Shown: positions 44,098 through 52,369, counted from the stretch's first letter. The stretch: DNA of 64,000 bases from Sulfuricurvum sp. (GCA_030693335.1 JAUYAU010000001.1:139796-203795), one strand, 5' to 3'. Made by a program: numbers and translations. Notes: a model not told the origin generated them from the sequence alone.

Positions 44098-44289
44098 TTG
44101 ATCGTTTTGTATTTAGAGTTGTGAGTTCTGTAGGTAGAGGGGTTAAGTGAAAGAAGTATAGGCAATGTGGAATGTTTTTAGTATGCTTTTAATGTTGTTT
44201 GGTGCCCTTAATCAATAAAAAGAGCAGCTATAGAGACATATTTAAAGCTCAGCGAATGACATTCTAAATCAGTCGTCTAAGCAATATGA

Positions 44290-44799
44290 TTATGCATCTA
44301 CTTGAGAAACTTCCGATAAGGTAGCATAGCGACCACGACCTAAAAAGAGGGTGGGGTGTTCGTTAACACTATCGTTTAGATGAAGCGCTGTAACATCAGA
44401 AATAAAGATAGTGTGATCACCGTTTTTATACGTATCGATGATGGTGCATTCATAGACATAATCGGCTTGATCGATAATATGATTTCCGTGAACATCACTC
44501 GTTTTTGAACTTAATCCAGAGGTTGACAGTTTATCGACATCATTTCCATGTACTCTGCCGCATTGATCGATTGCATCATAGTGATCAAATGAGAGGAAAT
44601 TGAGGGTGAAACTACCATGTTCTTTGAGAAGAGTGTGGGTGAAGTTTTCTTCTCGTATTGCAATTGCGTAGCGAAACGGTTCACGACTGATCGGCATGTG
44701 CCATGAAAGGGCCATTAGATTGTTCTGGCATGATAAAATCGCCGCCACTCTGGGCTGTGAGGGCAATTTTTGAGGCAGCGGTTGGTAGCGTGTAAACAC
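44290..44799 (-). CDS. Flavin reductase-like FMN-binding protein
   Basis: This 169-residue protein has the split-barrel flavin-reductase fold: ILSCQNNLMALSWHMPISREPFRYAIAI near the N-terminus, FTLNFLSFDH, and the ending FLGRGRYAT. It should bind FMN and reduce it with NAD(P)H or donate it to a partner oxygenase. The start is GTG 44799 behind a strong AAGGAGAC. It is the last gene of the lipid/redox operon, 20 bases after DUF3833. A flavin-handling enzyme next to FMN- and FAD-based photoreceptors is suggestive, but a role with the operon's oxidoreductases is equally likely. Confidence 0.83.
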   Translation of the reverse strand: MFTRYQPLPQKLPSQPRVAAILSCQNNLMALSWHMPISREPFRYAIAIREENFTHTLLKEHGSFTLNFLSFDHYDAIDQCGRVHGNDVDKLSTSGLSSKTSDVHGNHIIDQADYVYECTIIDTYKNGDHTIFISDVTALHLNDSVNEHPTLFLGRGRYATLSEVSQVDA

Positions 44800-44819
44800 A
44801 GGTGTCTCCTTGATTAAAT

Positions 44820-45356
44820 TTATGGGTTTGTTTTCATGATCGTAATGACCAATTCACCCACTTCAAATCCAAATTTCTTCATTTTTGAGTGGTTGAGTAT
44901 CACACCGTCATCTTGGAGATGGAGCCAGTCACGTACATCGATATTCAGTGTTCCATCTCCATATGGTATGCGCATTGTGTAATCGATCATCACAGTATTG
45001 CCACGTGCTTGCATCGAAGCATTACCTACGATATCGCCCGCTGTAGCGATGAACTTTTTATCACCGTTTGGTTTCATAGTCCAGGTGCGGTGAAGTTTTT
45101 CACCATCGTTATAAATAAAATGTTCATCGAGTGTTCCGACTCCGTTTGCATCCCAGCTTCCCATCAAATCCCCTTTAAACGTGCGGAGGATTTTTCCGTT
45201 ACGGTCTTTCACCATTCCGTAGGCTTTGAGTGGCCCGTTAAAATAGTTTTGGGGAATAAACTCGGGAGCGGTATTGTTAAAATCTTCCAGCTCCATGGAT
45301 GAACATCCGGTGAGCAACGTACATAGACCTAAGGTCAGTAAAGTTTTTATGTTCAT
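44820..45356 (-). CDS. DUF3833-family lipoprotein
   Basis: This protein of 178 residues has a lipoprotein signal (LLTGCSS, lipobox Cys near residue 18) and the DUF3833 pattern: LEDFNNTAPEFIPQNYFNGPLKAYGMVKDRNG and TWTMKPNGDKKFIATAGDIVGNA. It is probably anchored in the outer or inner membrane, facing the periplasm. The family is uncharacterised but recurs next to the cfa/DUF1365/FAD-oxidoreductase/photolyase genes. It overlaps the cfa-like gene by 4 bases. Confidence 0.88.
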   Translation of the reverse strand: MNIKTLLTLGLCTLLTGCSSMELEDFNNTAPEFIPQNYFNGPLKAYGMVKDRNGKILRTFKGDLMGSWDANGVGTLDEHFIYNDGEKLHRTWTMKPNGDKKFIATAGDIVGNASMQARGNTVMIDYTMRIPYGDGTLNIDVRDWLHLQDDGVILNHSKMKKFGFEVGELVITIMKTNP

Positions 45357-46579
45357 GATACGAGTCCTTGATTGAGGTGGGTGTTTGCATCGCGGGTGAA
45401 GACGACTTGGACGAGATTGATGTTGCGTGTTAAAAATCCTGCTTCACAATAGGTGAGATAAAGACGCCACATACGGATAAAATATTCATCAAATCCCAAT
45501 GCTTTGATGGAGTCGAGTTTGGCATGAAAATTGTCGTTCCACAAACGAAGTGTTTTGGCATAGTCTTCGGTAAACTCTTCCATGTGGAGAAGATTGAGTC
45601 TTGTATGGCGTGACGTTGTTTCCAACAGCTTTGAGACGCTTGGAAGATGTCCTCCGGGAAAGATGTATTTTTGGATGAAATCGGTACCTCGGCAGTAGGC
45701 ATCGTAACGCTGATCGGGAATAGTGATGATTTGCATCGCGATGACACCGTGAGGAGCGAGGAGCGATTCGCATTTTTTGAAAAAGACGTCAAAATATTCC
45801 CGTCCGACCGCCTCGAACATTTCTACCGCGATAATGGCGTCAAATTGCCCCTCCATATCTCGATAATCTTTGAGCATAATATCGATCATCTCATCGACGC
45901 CATGTTCGCTAAAGCGTTCCTTTGCATGTTTTAGCTGTTCGATGGAGAGGGTGAGTGTAGTGACATTTGAGCCGTAGTTTTTAGCAAGATGCGTTGCCAT
46001 TGACCCCCATCCTGAACCGATTTCGAGAACTTTTGCCCCCGGTTTTAAACGTAGTTTTTGGGCTAAATGATCGATTTTGCGTTTTTGAGCTTCGTGCAGC
46101 GAATCATCGGGAGAGGAAAAAATAGCCGAAGAATACATCATTGTTTCATCCAGCATGAGGGCGAAAAAATCGTTGGAGAGATCATAATGCTGTGAGATGT
46201 TTTTACGAGAACGGGTTTTGGAATTTTTACGCATCCAGTGACGGACACGGTTGAATTGCGGGAGAAGATTGTAAAGCGAAAAACGTTTCTCATGTTCACT
46301 TAGGGTTTCGAGATGTTGAGAGTTTTGCATCGCAAGGCTCATAAGCATCGTGAGATCGTCACACTCGAAATCTCCATCCATATAGCTCTCGGCAAATCCG
46401 ATGTCGCCATATAAAGCCAGACGTTTGAAAAAATCACTGGAGTTGATGGTGATATGAACGCTTTTTTCATGTAGATTACCGTAATTTTTTTGGGTTCCAT
46501 CGGGGTAAATCACATGTAACGATCCCTTTTGAAGTTTAGAGAGATAGCGATGTCCGATGCGATTCCAAAACCCTTTCAT
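45353..46579 (-). CDS. Cyclopropane-fatty-acid synthase-family lipid methyltransferase
   Basis: This SAM-dependent enzyme of 408 residues methylates unsaturated acyl chains in membrane lipids. Motifs are ISQHYDLSNDFFALMLDETMMYSSAIF, the SAM loop VLEIGSGWGSMA, AVEMFEAVG and FIQKYIFPGGHLPS. A longer frame opens 42 codons earlier, but the ATG at 46579 follows AAGGAG and overlaps the DUF1365 stop as ATGA, so it is preferred. In this gene setting, relatives in alphaproteobacteria have been linked to furan or methylated fatty acids made under singlet-oxygen stress; that role is carried over by analogy. Confidence 0.9.
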   Translation of the reverse strand: MKGFWNRIGHRYLSKLQKGSLHVIYPDGTQKNYGNLHEKSVHITINSSDFFKRLALYGDIGFAESYMDGDFECDDLTMLMSLAMQNSQHLETLSEHEKRFSLYNLLPQFNRVRHWMRKNSKTRSRKNISQHYDLSNDFFALMLDETMMYSSAIFSSPDDSLHEAQKRKIDHLAQKLRLKPGAKVLEIGSGWGSMATHLAKNYGSNVTTLTLSIEQLKHAKERFSEHGVDEMIDIMLKDYRDMEGQFDAIIAVEMFEAVGREYFDVFFKKCESLLAPHGVIAMQIITIPDQRYDAYCRGTDFIQKYIFPGGHLPSVSKLLETTSRHTRLNLLHMEEFTEDYAKTLRLWNDNFHAKLDSIKALGFDEYFIRMWRLYLTYCEAGFLTRNINLVQVVFTRDANTHLNQGLVS

Positions 46580-47325
46580 TGGAGCTCCTTTTTGAGTTGG
46601 TCTTGAGGTTGAGGCGAGGTCCATGTCAGTCCTTTTAATTTGAGGCGAAAGGTTTGCCATAACGTACGTGTTACGACAAAGAGACTTAAAAAAGTGTGAT
46701 TGCACAGCAGTGAACGGATGGTGGCGGTGCTAAATGCTCTTGCTTCTCCTTGAAAATCAGCCAGAAGCATTTTTTGGGTGTCATTAGAGAGATACACTTT
46801 GAGTCCAAAATGTTCTGCCGTATAGTTGAGAGAAAACGTATACGTTCCCTCATATCCCATAAACGGTGAAACGTACATGCTTTTAGGCACGGATGCTCTA
46901 AAATCTCCATGTTCGTCTTGCTGCAGGGTCATAGGATACAAGACACGTCCTCCGTTGTAGTTGTGCACTTCAGCGATACCATGGGTCGCTTTGCCGTTTT
47001 CATCCAACAGCAGTAGGATACTGATGGGATTAAAGACAAAATTAAAAATGCGGGGAAGGGTTAAGAAGCGTAATTGATACGGTTTTTCCCATCCAAGCGA
47101 GGTAATAAGGGTATGGGTGTTTTCTAAAAAATCATCGTTTTGACCAAAATGGTCACGTGCTAAAAAACTCATGACACCAAGACCTTTTTGGGAAAAAAAT
47201 CGGGTGTTGAGGCTTTTGAGATCATTGACATCAATATCGATAAAGAAATAATCATAGGTAAACGAGTGCTCTTTTGGAAAGAACCGTTTGTGATAAATTT
47301 CCCCCTCAAAAAAACGGTGATTCAT
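46576..47325 (-). CDS. DUF1365-family protein
   Basis: This protein of 249 residues is a full DUF1365 member: FEGEIYHKRFFPKEHSFTYDYFFIDIDV at the N-terminus, FLTLPRIFNFVFNPIS, VLYPMTLQ and VSPFMGYEGTYTF. It is a soluble or peripheral protein of unresolved activity. It nearly always sits between an FAD oxidoreductase and a cfa-type gene, as here, with 4-base overlaps on both sides. Involvement in modified fatty-acid formation is the usual proposal. Confidence 0.92.
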   Translation of the reverse strand: MNHRFFEGEIYHKRFFPKEHSFTYDYFFIDIDVNDLKSLNTRFFSQKGLGVMSFLARDHFGQNDDFLENTHTLITSLGWEKPYQLRFLTLPRIFNFVFNPISILLLLDENGKATHGIAEVHNYNGGRVLYPMTLQQDEHGDFRASVPKSMYVSPFMGYEGTYTFSLNYTAEHFGLKVYLSNDTQKMLLADFQGEARAFSTATIRSLLCNHTFLSLFVVTRTLWQTFRLKLKGLTWTSPQPQDQLKKELQ

Positions 47326-48557
47326 AGAGGTTCCCCCAGTTCTTTGGCGATGCGATTGGCACTCCAGAGTCCATCTTCATGAAATCCGTTTCTCCAATAC
47401 GCTCCAGCGTAGTAGGTATGATTGTGCCCACTGATCTCGCTGTAGCGTTTTTGTGCTTCAATCGCTTTTGCGTCAAATTGGGGATGTTCATAGGAGATGG
47501 TTTCGATGACATGATTCAGAGAAGCGGTTTCGTTGAGTGAGACAAAATAGTCTTTGGAACTTTTAATGTTTTGGAGACGATTTAGCCAGTATGAGAGGGT
47601 GACAGCGTCCGATTTTCCTCCGTTTTTATAATTCCACGCGGCGTAGATTTTTTTATTGGGATACAAAGCACCATTATCGTTATGCAAAACGGCATCATTG
47701 GCTTTGTATCCAAACGCGCCTAATATCTCTTGCTCTTGTGGTGTGGGCTCTTCAAGGAGTTTTAGCGCATCAGGTGCATGTACAGCGAGAACCACTGCAT
47801 CATACCTGATAACTGTATCGTTGGCAAAAATCAGCTCTATCCCATTTTGGGTTCGGTGAATACGGGCAATATCCGAAGAGGTAAGGATGTTTCCCGAGAT
47901 ATGGGGAATGATTTTTTCGACGTAGTTTTTTGAGCCTCCGCTGACGGTAAGCCATTGGTGTTGCGTGCTTACGCCAAGCAGTCCATGATTTTTAAAAAAC
48001 TGCAAAAATGTCCGCGCTGGAAACGCATGCATCTCTTCGCTGGGGGTGGACCAGATCGCTGCACCCATCGGGATGAGATAACGCTCTTTGAACACGGTGC
48101 TGTAAGATCCTAGATATTCCCCTAGTGTTTTATCGAGATTGGAAGAATCGGTATCAACATCACGATTGGCATTGGCATTAAACCTAAAAATATCGATGAT
48201 CATCCGATAGTGGGAGAAAGAGAAGATGTTTTTCTTTTGAAAAAAGAGTCCTCCCAGAGTCTGTGCATTGTAAGCTATATTGGAAAATGTATCCCAAAAT
48301 CCAAAACTCATGTCGCTGTGTTCAATTTTTACTTTGAGTTTCTCGAACAGTTTTGTTAACAGCGGATAGGTAGGATGATTAAAGACCAAAAAGCCGGTAT
48401 CGACCGCAAAACTTTTTCCCTCTTCATTCACCATTGTCGTGCGGGCATGACCGCCTAGACGGTTCTCTTTTTCATACAGATCAACGTTATGCAATGAACT
48501 CAAGAGATAGGCGCTTCCCAGACCGCTGATACCTGCTCCGATAACCGCTATTTTCAT
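47322..48557 (-). CDS. FAD-dependent amine-oxidase-like oxidoreductase (COG2907 type)
   Basis: This 411-residue flavoprotein has an N-terminal FAD fold (VIGAGISGLGSAYLLS, LYEKENRLGGHA) and a C-terminal end typical of the amine-oxidase/desaturase superfamily (YYAGAYWRNGFHEDGLWSA). VDTGFLVFNHPTYP is characteristic of the group found beside DUF1365 and cfa. It probably oxidises or desaturates an acyl chain, as proposed for alphaproteobacterial counterparts; the substrate is inferred. It overlaps both neighbours by 4 bases. Confidence 0.9.
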   Translation of the reverse strand: MKIAVIGAGISGLGSAYLLSSLHNVDLYEKENRLGGHARTTMVNEEGKSFAVDTGFLVFNHPTYPLLTKLFEKLKVKIEHSDMSFGFWDTFSNIAYNAQTLGGLFFQKKNIFSFSHYRMIIDIFRFNANANRDVDTDSSNLDKTLGEYLGSYSTVFKERYLIPMGAAIWSTPSEEMHAFPARTFLQFFKNHGLLGVSTQHQWLTVSGGSKNYVEKIIPHISGNILTSSDIARIHRTQNGIELIFANDTVIRYDAVVLAVHAPDALKLLEEPTPQEQEILGAFGYKANDAVLHNDNGALYPNKKIYAAWNYKNGGKSDAVTLSYWLNRLQNIKSSKDYFVSLNETASLNHVIETISYEHPQFDAKAIEAQKRYSEISGHNHTYYAGAYWRNGFHEDGLWSANRIAKELGEPL

Positions 48558-49072
48558 TTGTACCGTCCTTTTGGATCTTGAGGGGTGAAGATGAGGCGTT
48601 TGATGTTCATTGCAGAAGAGAGTTTATCCAAGATGGCTTGGAGCTTTGCTGGAGGCATTTGAGGGGTACGGCTCATGATCCATAGATTTTGCATATCCGG
48701 ACTTGCCATCACAGCGTATGCCTTGTTCTCATCCATATGGACGATGTGATATTCACGGGTAAATACCCAAAAATAGGTGAGTTTCAGTTTTGATGCGGAT
48801 TCATTTTCGAGGGTTTTCGCACTCCCTTCGTACACGATTAAATCGCCGCCGATAACACGATCAAAACAGCGATTGGTTACATCAAATCGGTTACGGTCGA
48901 TCAGATCGTATTGTACGGTTGCGGCAACGCAGTTTTTTTCATAATCGTTGTAGGTTCGTGCAATTTCGTACCACAATCCACTGAATTCTTTGGGTGATAG
49001 AGATGAGATTGCCTGAGGCTTACTGGCCAAAATCGCGGTAGAGAAAAAAAGGATAAAAACCATTGTTTTCAT
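48554..49072 (-). CDS. Bacterial lipocalin (Blc-like)
   Basis: This protein of 172 residues has a signal peptide (1-16). The lipocalin motif FSGLWYEIARTYNDYEKNC and a barrel-forming C-terminal half (YFWVFTREYHIVHMD, MSRTPQMPP) are present. There is no lipobox Cys, so it is likely a soluble periplasmic lipid carrier, unlike E. coli Blc. It starts a sub-unit after a 77-base gap with its own possible promoter, then overlaps the FAD oxidoreductase gene. Lipid carriage fits the surrounding lipid-modifying genes. Confidence 0.9.
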   Translation of the reverse strand: MKTMVFILFFSTAILASKPQAISSLSPKEFSGLWYEIARTYNDYEKNCVAATVQYDLIDRNRFDVTNRCFDRVIGGDLIVYEGSAKTLENESASKLKLTYFWVFTREYHIVHMDENKAYAVMASPDMQNLWIMSRTPQMPPAKLQAILDKLSSAMNIKRLIFTPQDPKGRYK

Positions 49073-49101
49073 GACAGGTACTCTTTATTATTAACATTAT
49101 G

Positions 49102-49143
49102 ACAATTCTATCTTTTTATACAATTCGTTCATATTCTTTTTAT
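49102..49143 (-). repeat. Imperfect tandem repeat in the lipocalin promoter region
   Basis: On the minus strand two adjoining units share ATAAAAAGA followed by TA and GAATTGT (49120-49143 then 49102-49119; the first has a 6-base insertion). A CATAAT -10 with TTGTAT 16 bases before it overlaps the second unit. Direct repeats here could be a regulator site, for example for the winged-helix LOV protein, but AT-rich DNA makes chance similarity possible. Confidence 0.4.
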
Positions 49144-49149
49144 GTCAGT

Positions 49150-50418
49150 TCAGGAGTCTCTTTGTTGTTTATGTATCAATAAGACAGCGCATAATTTAAG
49201 TATGACAGGCAAAGTTCCATAAAGCAAGCTAAGGGTTAATAAGGAATTTTGAGAGGGAGCAGCAGGGTCAAATCCGACAATACCCAAAATAACGAATCCG
49301 ATTCCTACGGCAAACGCCAATGAGAGTTTGGTCAACATGGCCCAAATGCCAAACAACACCCCTCCAAAGTTTTCATCCGGTTTTTGCAGCTTTTGGACGA
49401 TATCGGCTTGCATCGAGGAGGGAAGCGCCATATCAGCTCCCAATGAGAGTCCCGAAATGATTGTAATGAGTAAAAACGCATTGGCATCTCCGGCATTTAA
49501 AAAAGGGACAAAAGCAAAAGCGATCGAGGCTAAGATCATCGATAAACTCCAGCTTTTGGATTTTCCGATTTTGTTGGAAAGCCACGACCAAAATGGAAGT
49601 GCCACAATCCCTGCTGCAAAATAGACAAGTAAAAAAGTTCCTGTTTTTTGGGGAATTTTCAGTACAAGCTCGACATAAAATAAAAACAGCGTTGCGGGCA
49701 GGGCATTACCCAGCGAATTTAGAACAAATGCCCCTTGAAGTCGGTAAAGCTCAGGTGATTTTTTCCATAGATGGACAAGAGCCCAAAATGCAATTGCTGA
49801 TTGGCTTTTTAAAGCAGGATGATTAAGCCCAAAAAGATTTAGCGGGAGCATCATGAGCAATGTGATTAAAAAAGCACCGTACAAAAGCTGCAGACTCTGA
49901 TCAGGAGAGTGGGAAACATCATACAAATAGGGGATCAGAAGAGCCAGAATAAGCCCAAACATCGCAAAAAGCTCTCTGGCAGAACTAAGACGTGTTTTCT
50001 CATACGAATCGGTACTGATCTCTGCACTCCAAGCCAGATAGGGGATAGAAACAAGACTCCATCCAAAATAGACCAACGTGGAAAAAATAAACAGCCAAAG
50101 TACTTGATACGATGAGGGGGGATGGATAAGGGCATAAAAACTGATGATAAGTACGACTACCCCTACTGCGATAAACGGTTTGCGTTTTCCAAATCGGCTG
50201 TTGAATTGATCACTGGTATAGCCCAAAAAAGGGTCAATAAAAACATCACTAAGCCGCGCAAAAAAAAGAACCATTCCCACGACGGCTACGTTTAGATGAA
50301 GAGTTTGCGAATAATACGTAGGGAGGTAAATATACAGGGGAAGTCCCAGCATTGCCAAAGGGGTTGCGAGTGAGCCGTAGAAAAGTAAATCTTTTTTAGA
50401 GAGTGCTTGGGGTTGCAT
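49150..50418 (-). CDS. MFS transporter, GPH/MelB-like
   Basis: This 422-residue membrane protein has twelve predicted helices and GPH-cation-symporter features: YYSQTLHLNVAVVGMVLFFARLSDVFIDPFLGYTSD and RFGKRKPFI after helix 2. Relatives in photolyase/cfa clusters are often annotated as sugar transporters, but the position between SnoaL, SDR and lipocalin genes hints at a lipid-linked substrate. It begins 1 base after the SnoaL-like gene stop. Confidence 0.87.
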   Translation of the reverse strand: MQPQALSKKDLLFYGSLATPLAMLGLPLYIYLPTYYSQTLHLNVAVVGMVLFFARLSDVFIDPFLGYTSDQFNSRFGKRKPFIAVGVVVLIISFYALIHPPSSYQVLWLFIFSTLVYFGWSLVSIPYLAWSAEISTDSYEKTRLSSARELFAMFGLILALLIPYLYDVSHSPDQSLQLLYGAFLITLLMMLPLNLFGLNHPALKSQSAIAFWALVHLWKKSPELYRLQGAFVLNSLGNALPATLFLFYVELVLKIPQKTGTFLLVYFAAGIVALPFWSWLSNKIGKSKSWSLSMILASIAFAFVPFLNAGDANAFLLITIISGLSLGADMALPSSMQADIVQKLQKPDENFGGVLFGIWAMLTKLSLAFAVGIGFVILGIVGFDPAAPSQNSLLTLSLLYGTLPVILKLCAVLLIHKQQRDS

Positions 50419-50419
50419 G

Positions 50420-50824
50420 TTAACCCTTCAGATGTTTTTTAATTCGATTAAGTATAAACCCTAAGATCGGAATTTTTTCATAAACATTGGAAGCCGCATC
50501 CCAATAGTCGATATGGGAAACAACACGACCCTTATCATCGAAACGCACATGGCTGACCCCTTCAAAACGCTCTTGGCCATAAACAAAACTCCAGCGGATA
50601 AAGCCCTTTTTTTCATCTCCAATAGACTCGAGAATTTCAAATTTCGGGTTATCAAGTGTACGGTACATGTGACGGAAAATTTTTATGATGGCGTCTGCGG
50701 TATGGACTTCTTGAAACGGATCACGAAAATAGGCGTCGGGGGCAAAAACCGTGTGAAACACTTCATCGTCAAAATCAGCGTTAAGGTGTGCAAAAAAATC
50801 TCCGTAATTCTCGATGGGACTCAT
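50420..50824 (-). CDS. SnoaL-like / NTF2-fold protein
   Basis: This protein of 134 residues has the NTF2-like cone pattern: YGDFFAHLNADFDDEVFHTVFAPDAYFRDPFQEVHTADAIIKIF and RWSFVYGQERFEGVSHVRFDDKGRVVSHIDYWD. Small proteins of this fold act as isomerases, hydrolases or binding proteins. It is wedged between SDR and MFS genes (1-base overlap or gap), and homologues recur in the same cluster elsewhere. The exact reaction is unknown. Confidence 0.85.
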   Translation of the reverse strand: MSPIENYGDFFAHLNADFDDEVFHTVFAPDAYFRDPFQEVHTADAIIKIFRHMYRTLDNPKFEILESIGDEKKGFIRWSFVYGQERFEGVSHVRFDDKGRVVSHIDYWDAASNVYEKIPILGFILNRIKKHLKG

Positions 50825-51573
50825 TACAGCGCCTTGCCTGTCAGTTTAAGCGACCACCCATAGGGGAGAAATCGTACAAACGATAAAAACAAAGAGAGTG
50901 CTTTTGGAAACCGTATTTCAAAACCGCTTTCGTGCTCGAGTGCATCCGCAATGGCGCGTGCGGCATCTGCGGGTTCCATAAGTTGGGGCATAGTAAAGGT
51001 ATTTTTGCTTGTAAGCCGTGTTTTTACAAAACCGTGATTGATGATTTTGAGGTTTATCCCTTTGGCTTTGAGTTCTGGCTGTATCGATTCGGCGAGATTG
51101 ACCAGAGCTGCTTTGGGTGCGCTGTAAGCTCCTCCGTAGGGGAGACCAAAATAGGATGAAAGACTTGAATTCCAAACCCATTCCCCGTATCCTTGTTGGA
51201 TGAATTTTTGGGAAAGAGGGATCATCAGACGTACCGCACCCATATAGTTGGTTTGCATCATCTTCATAAACGAGTCACTTTTCCACGCGTCCATATGCAT
51301 CACTTCATAGGCTCCCGCATTGTAAAACCATGTGTCCAAACCGCCATAGGTTTCCCATGCGCTTTGGATGCAGTCGTTGATCCCCTCATCATGGCTTGCG
51401 TCCAGATCCAGTAATGCCAGCGTATTGGGATATTGTGCAAGGAGTTCTTGAAGGCTTGGTGATGAGGTCGCGTTTCGAGAACTGGCAATAAGACGGTGCC
51501 CGTCACTTAGCCATCGTTTGACGAGTTCCAATCCGATACCGCTGCTTGCACCAACGATCCAAATTCGTTTCAC
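50824..51573 (-). CDS. Short-chain dehydrogenase/reductase
   Basis: This classical SDR has 249 residues. The cofactor motif is GASSGIG (residues 8-14), followed by FYNAGA and the catalytic Ser and YSAPK (Tyr-X3-Lys). The basic residue after the glycine motif region (SSRN) favours NADP. The C-terminal hydrophobic end (FLSFVRFLPYGWSLKL) may touch the membrane. It overlaps glutathione peroxidase by 4 bases. The substrate is unknown. Confidence 0.9.
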   Translation of the reverse strand: MKRIWIVGASSGIGLELVKRWLSDGHRLIASSRNATSSPSLQELLAQYPNTLALLDLDASHDEGINDCIQSAWETYGGLDTWFYNAGAYEVMHMDAWKSDSFMKMMQTNYMGAVRLMIPLSQKFIQQGYGEWVWNSSLSSYFGLPYGGAYSAPKAALVNLAESIQPELKAKGINLKIINHGFVKTRLTSKNTFTMPQLMEPADAARAIADALEHESGFEIRFPKALSLFLSFVRFLPYGWSLKLTGKAL

Positions 51574-52109
51574 AACAGACCCTTTATGTCACTTTCGATT
51601 GTTTGAGGTGTTGTGGCAGGAGCATAACGGCGGATGACGTTGCCATTGCGATCGATGAGAAACTTCGTAAAATTCCATTTGATGGCTTCGCTTCCCAAGA
51701 TTCCCGGTGCTTGTTGCTTGAGATACGCATACAGAGGATGCGTGTGGGCCCCATTGACATCGATTTTAGAAAACATAGGAAACGTTATCCCATAGTTGAT
51801 ACGGCAAAAGTTTTCAATCCCTGCTTCATTTAGAGGCTCTTGTCCTGCGAACTGGTTGCAAGGAAATCCCAACACAACAAACCCTTTAGTCTGATAGGTT
51901 TTGTAAAGTTTTTCCAATCCTTCAAACTGGGGAGTAAATCCGCATCCGCTAGCAGTATTGACGATGAGAATCACTTTGCCTTTATACGGTGCCAGCGTTG
52001 TTTTTTCTTTTTTGATGGTGAGGATTTCAATATTATAAAGGGATTGCGGTTGTGCTGCCATGAGAGTACTCCATAAAGTTATGAGTAAAAGAAAAGTGAA
52101 TTTCATCAT
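51570..52109 (-). CDS. Exported glutathione-peroxidase-family thiol peroxidase
   Basis: This 179-residue protein has a signal peptide (1-19) and the GPx core. The peroxidatic Cys56 (not selenocysteine) is in NTASGCGFTP, the GFPCNQFAGQEP loop carries a possible resolving Cys, and KWNFTKFLID has the Trp-Asn pair. It should reduce lipid or organic hydroperoxides in the periplasm, probably with thioredoxin-like donors. Such defence fits an operon responding to photo-oxidative damage. Either of two adjacent ATGs could be the start. Confidence 0.92.
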   Translation of the reverse strand: MMKFTFLLLITLWSTLMAAQPQSLYNIEILTIKKEKTTLAPYKGKVILIVNTASGCGFTPQFEGLEKLYKTYQTKGFVVLGFPCNQFAGQEPLNEAGIENFCRINYGITFPMFSKIDVNGAHTHPLYAYLKQQAPGILGSEAIKWNFTKFLIDRNGNVIRRYAPATTPQTIESDIKGLL

Positions 52110-52116
52110 TAATACT

Positions 52117-52311
52117 TTAGTGTTTGGGGGGAGGGTTATATTTTCCCTCTTTTATACCTTTGGATATTTTTTCCAAAGTATGCTTGGCTTGAAGCGTTTT
52201 ATTGACAGAATGATCCTGAAGCGGTAAAACAAAGGCAAGTAAAATAAAGATCAGACTAAAAACCAATCCTCCCAAAACTGCAAGAATAAGTTTTAGCTTA
52301 TTGTCATCCAT
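52117..52311 (-). CDS. Small single-pass membrane protein, first gene of the lipid/redox operon
   Basis: This 64-residue protein has one strong hydrophobic helix (residues 7-30) and a basic C-terminal tail ending PPPKH. No family was recognised. It lies 7 bases before the peroxidase gene, behind TATAAT (52340-52345). Its AGGAAGG ribosome-binding site is inside a perfect 7-bp hairpin, so translation may be regulated. Confidence 0.65.
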   Translation of the reverse strand: MDDNKLKLILAVLGGLVFSLIFILLAFVLPLQDHSVNKTLQAKHTLEKISKGIKEGKYNPPPKH

Positions 52312-52319
52312 AGATAGCC

Positions 52320-52345
52320 TTCCTAATCGTGTTAGGAATATTATA
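52320..52345 (-). promoter_or_regulatory. Operon promoter and hairpin covering the ribosome-binding site
   Basis: On the minus strand TATAAT (52345-52340) is followed at once by TTCCTAA, five bases, and TTAGGAA. The right arm contains most of the AGGAAGG Shine-Dalgarno of the 52117-52311 gene. The inverted repeat can be an operator at the transcription start or a hairpin hiding the ribosome-binding site. Confidence 0.5.
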
Positions 52346-52369
52346 GCTTATTTTACAGATAGTTAAAAA

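Noticed and set aside
46580-46705. 42-codon N-terminal extension of the CFA-family protein
   Set aside because: The extension overlaps the DUF1365 gene heavily, whereas the ATG at 46579 has AAGGAG and a 4-base ATGA overlap typical of this operon.
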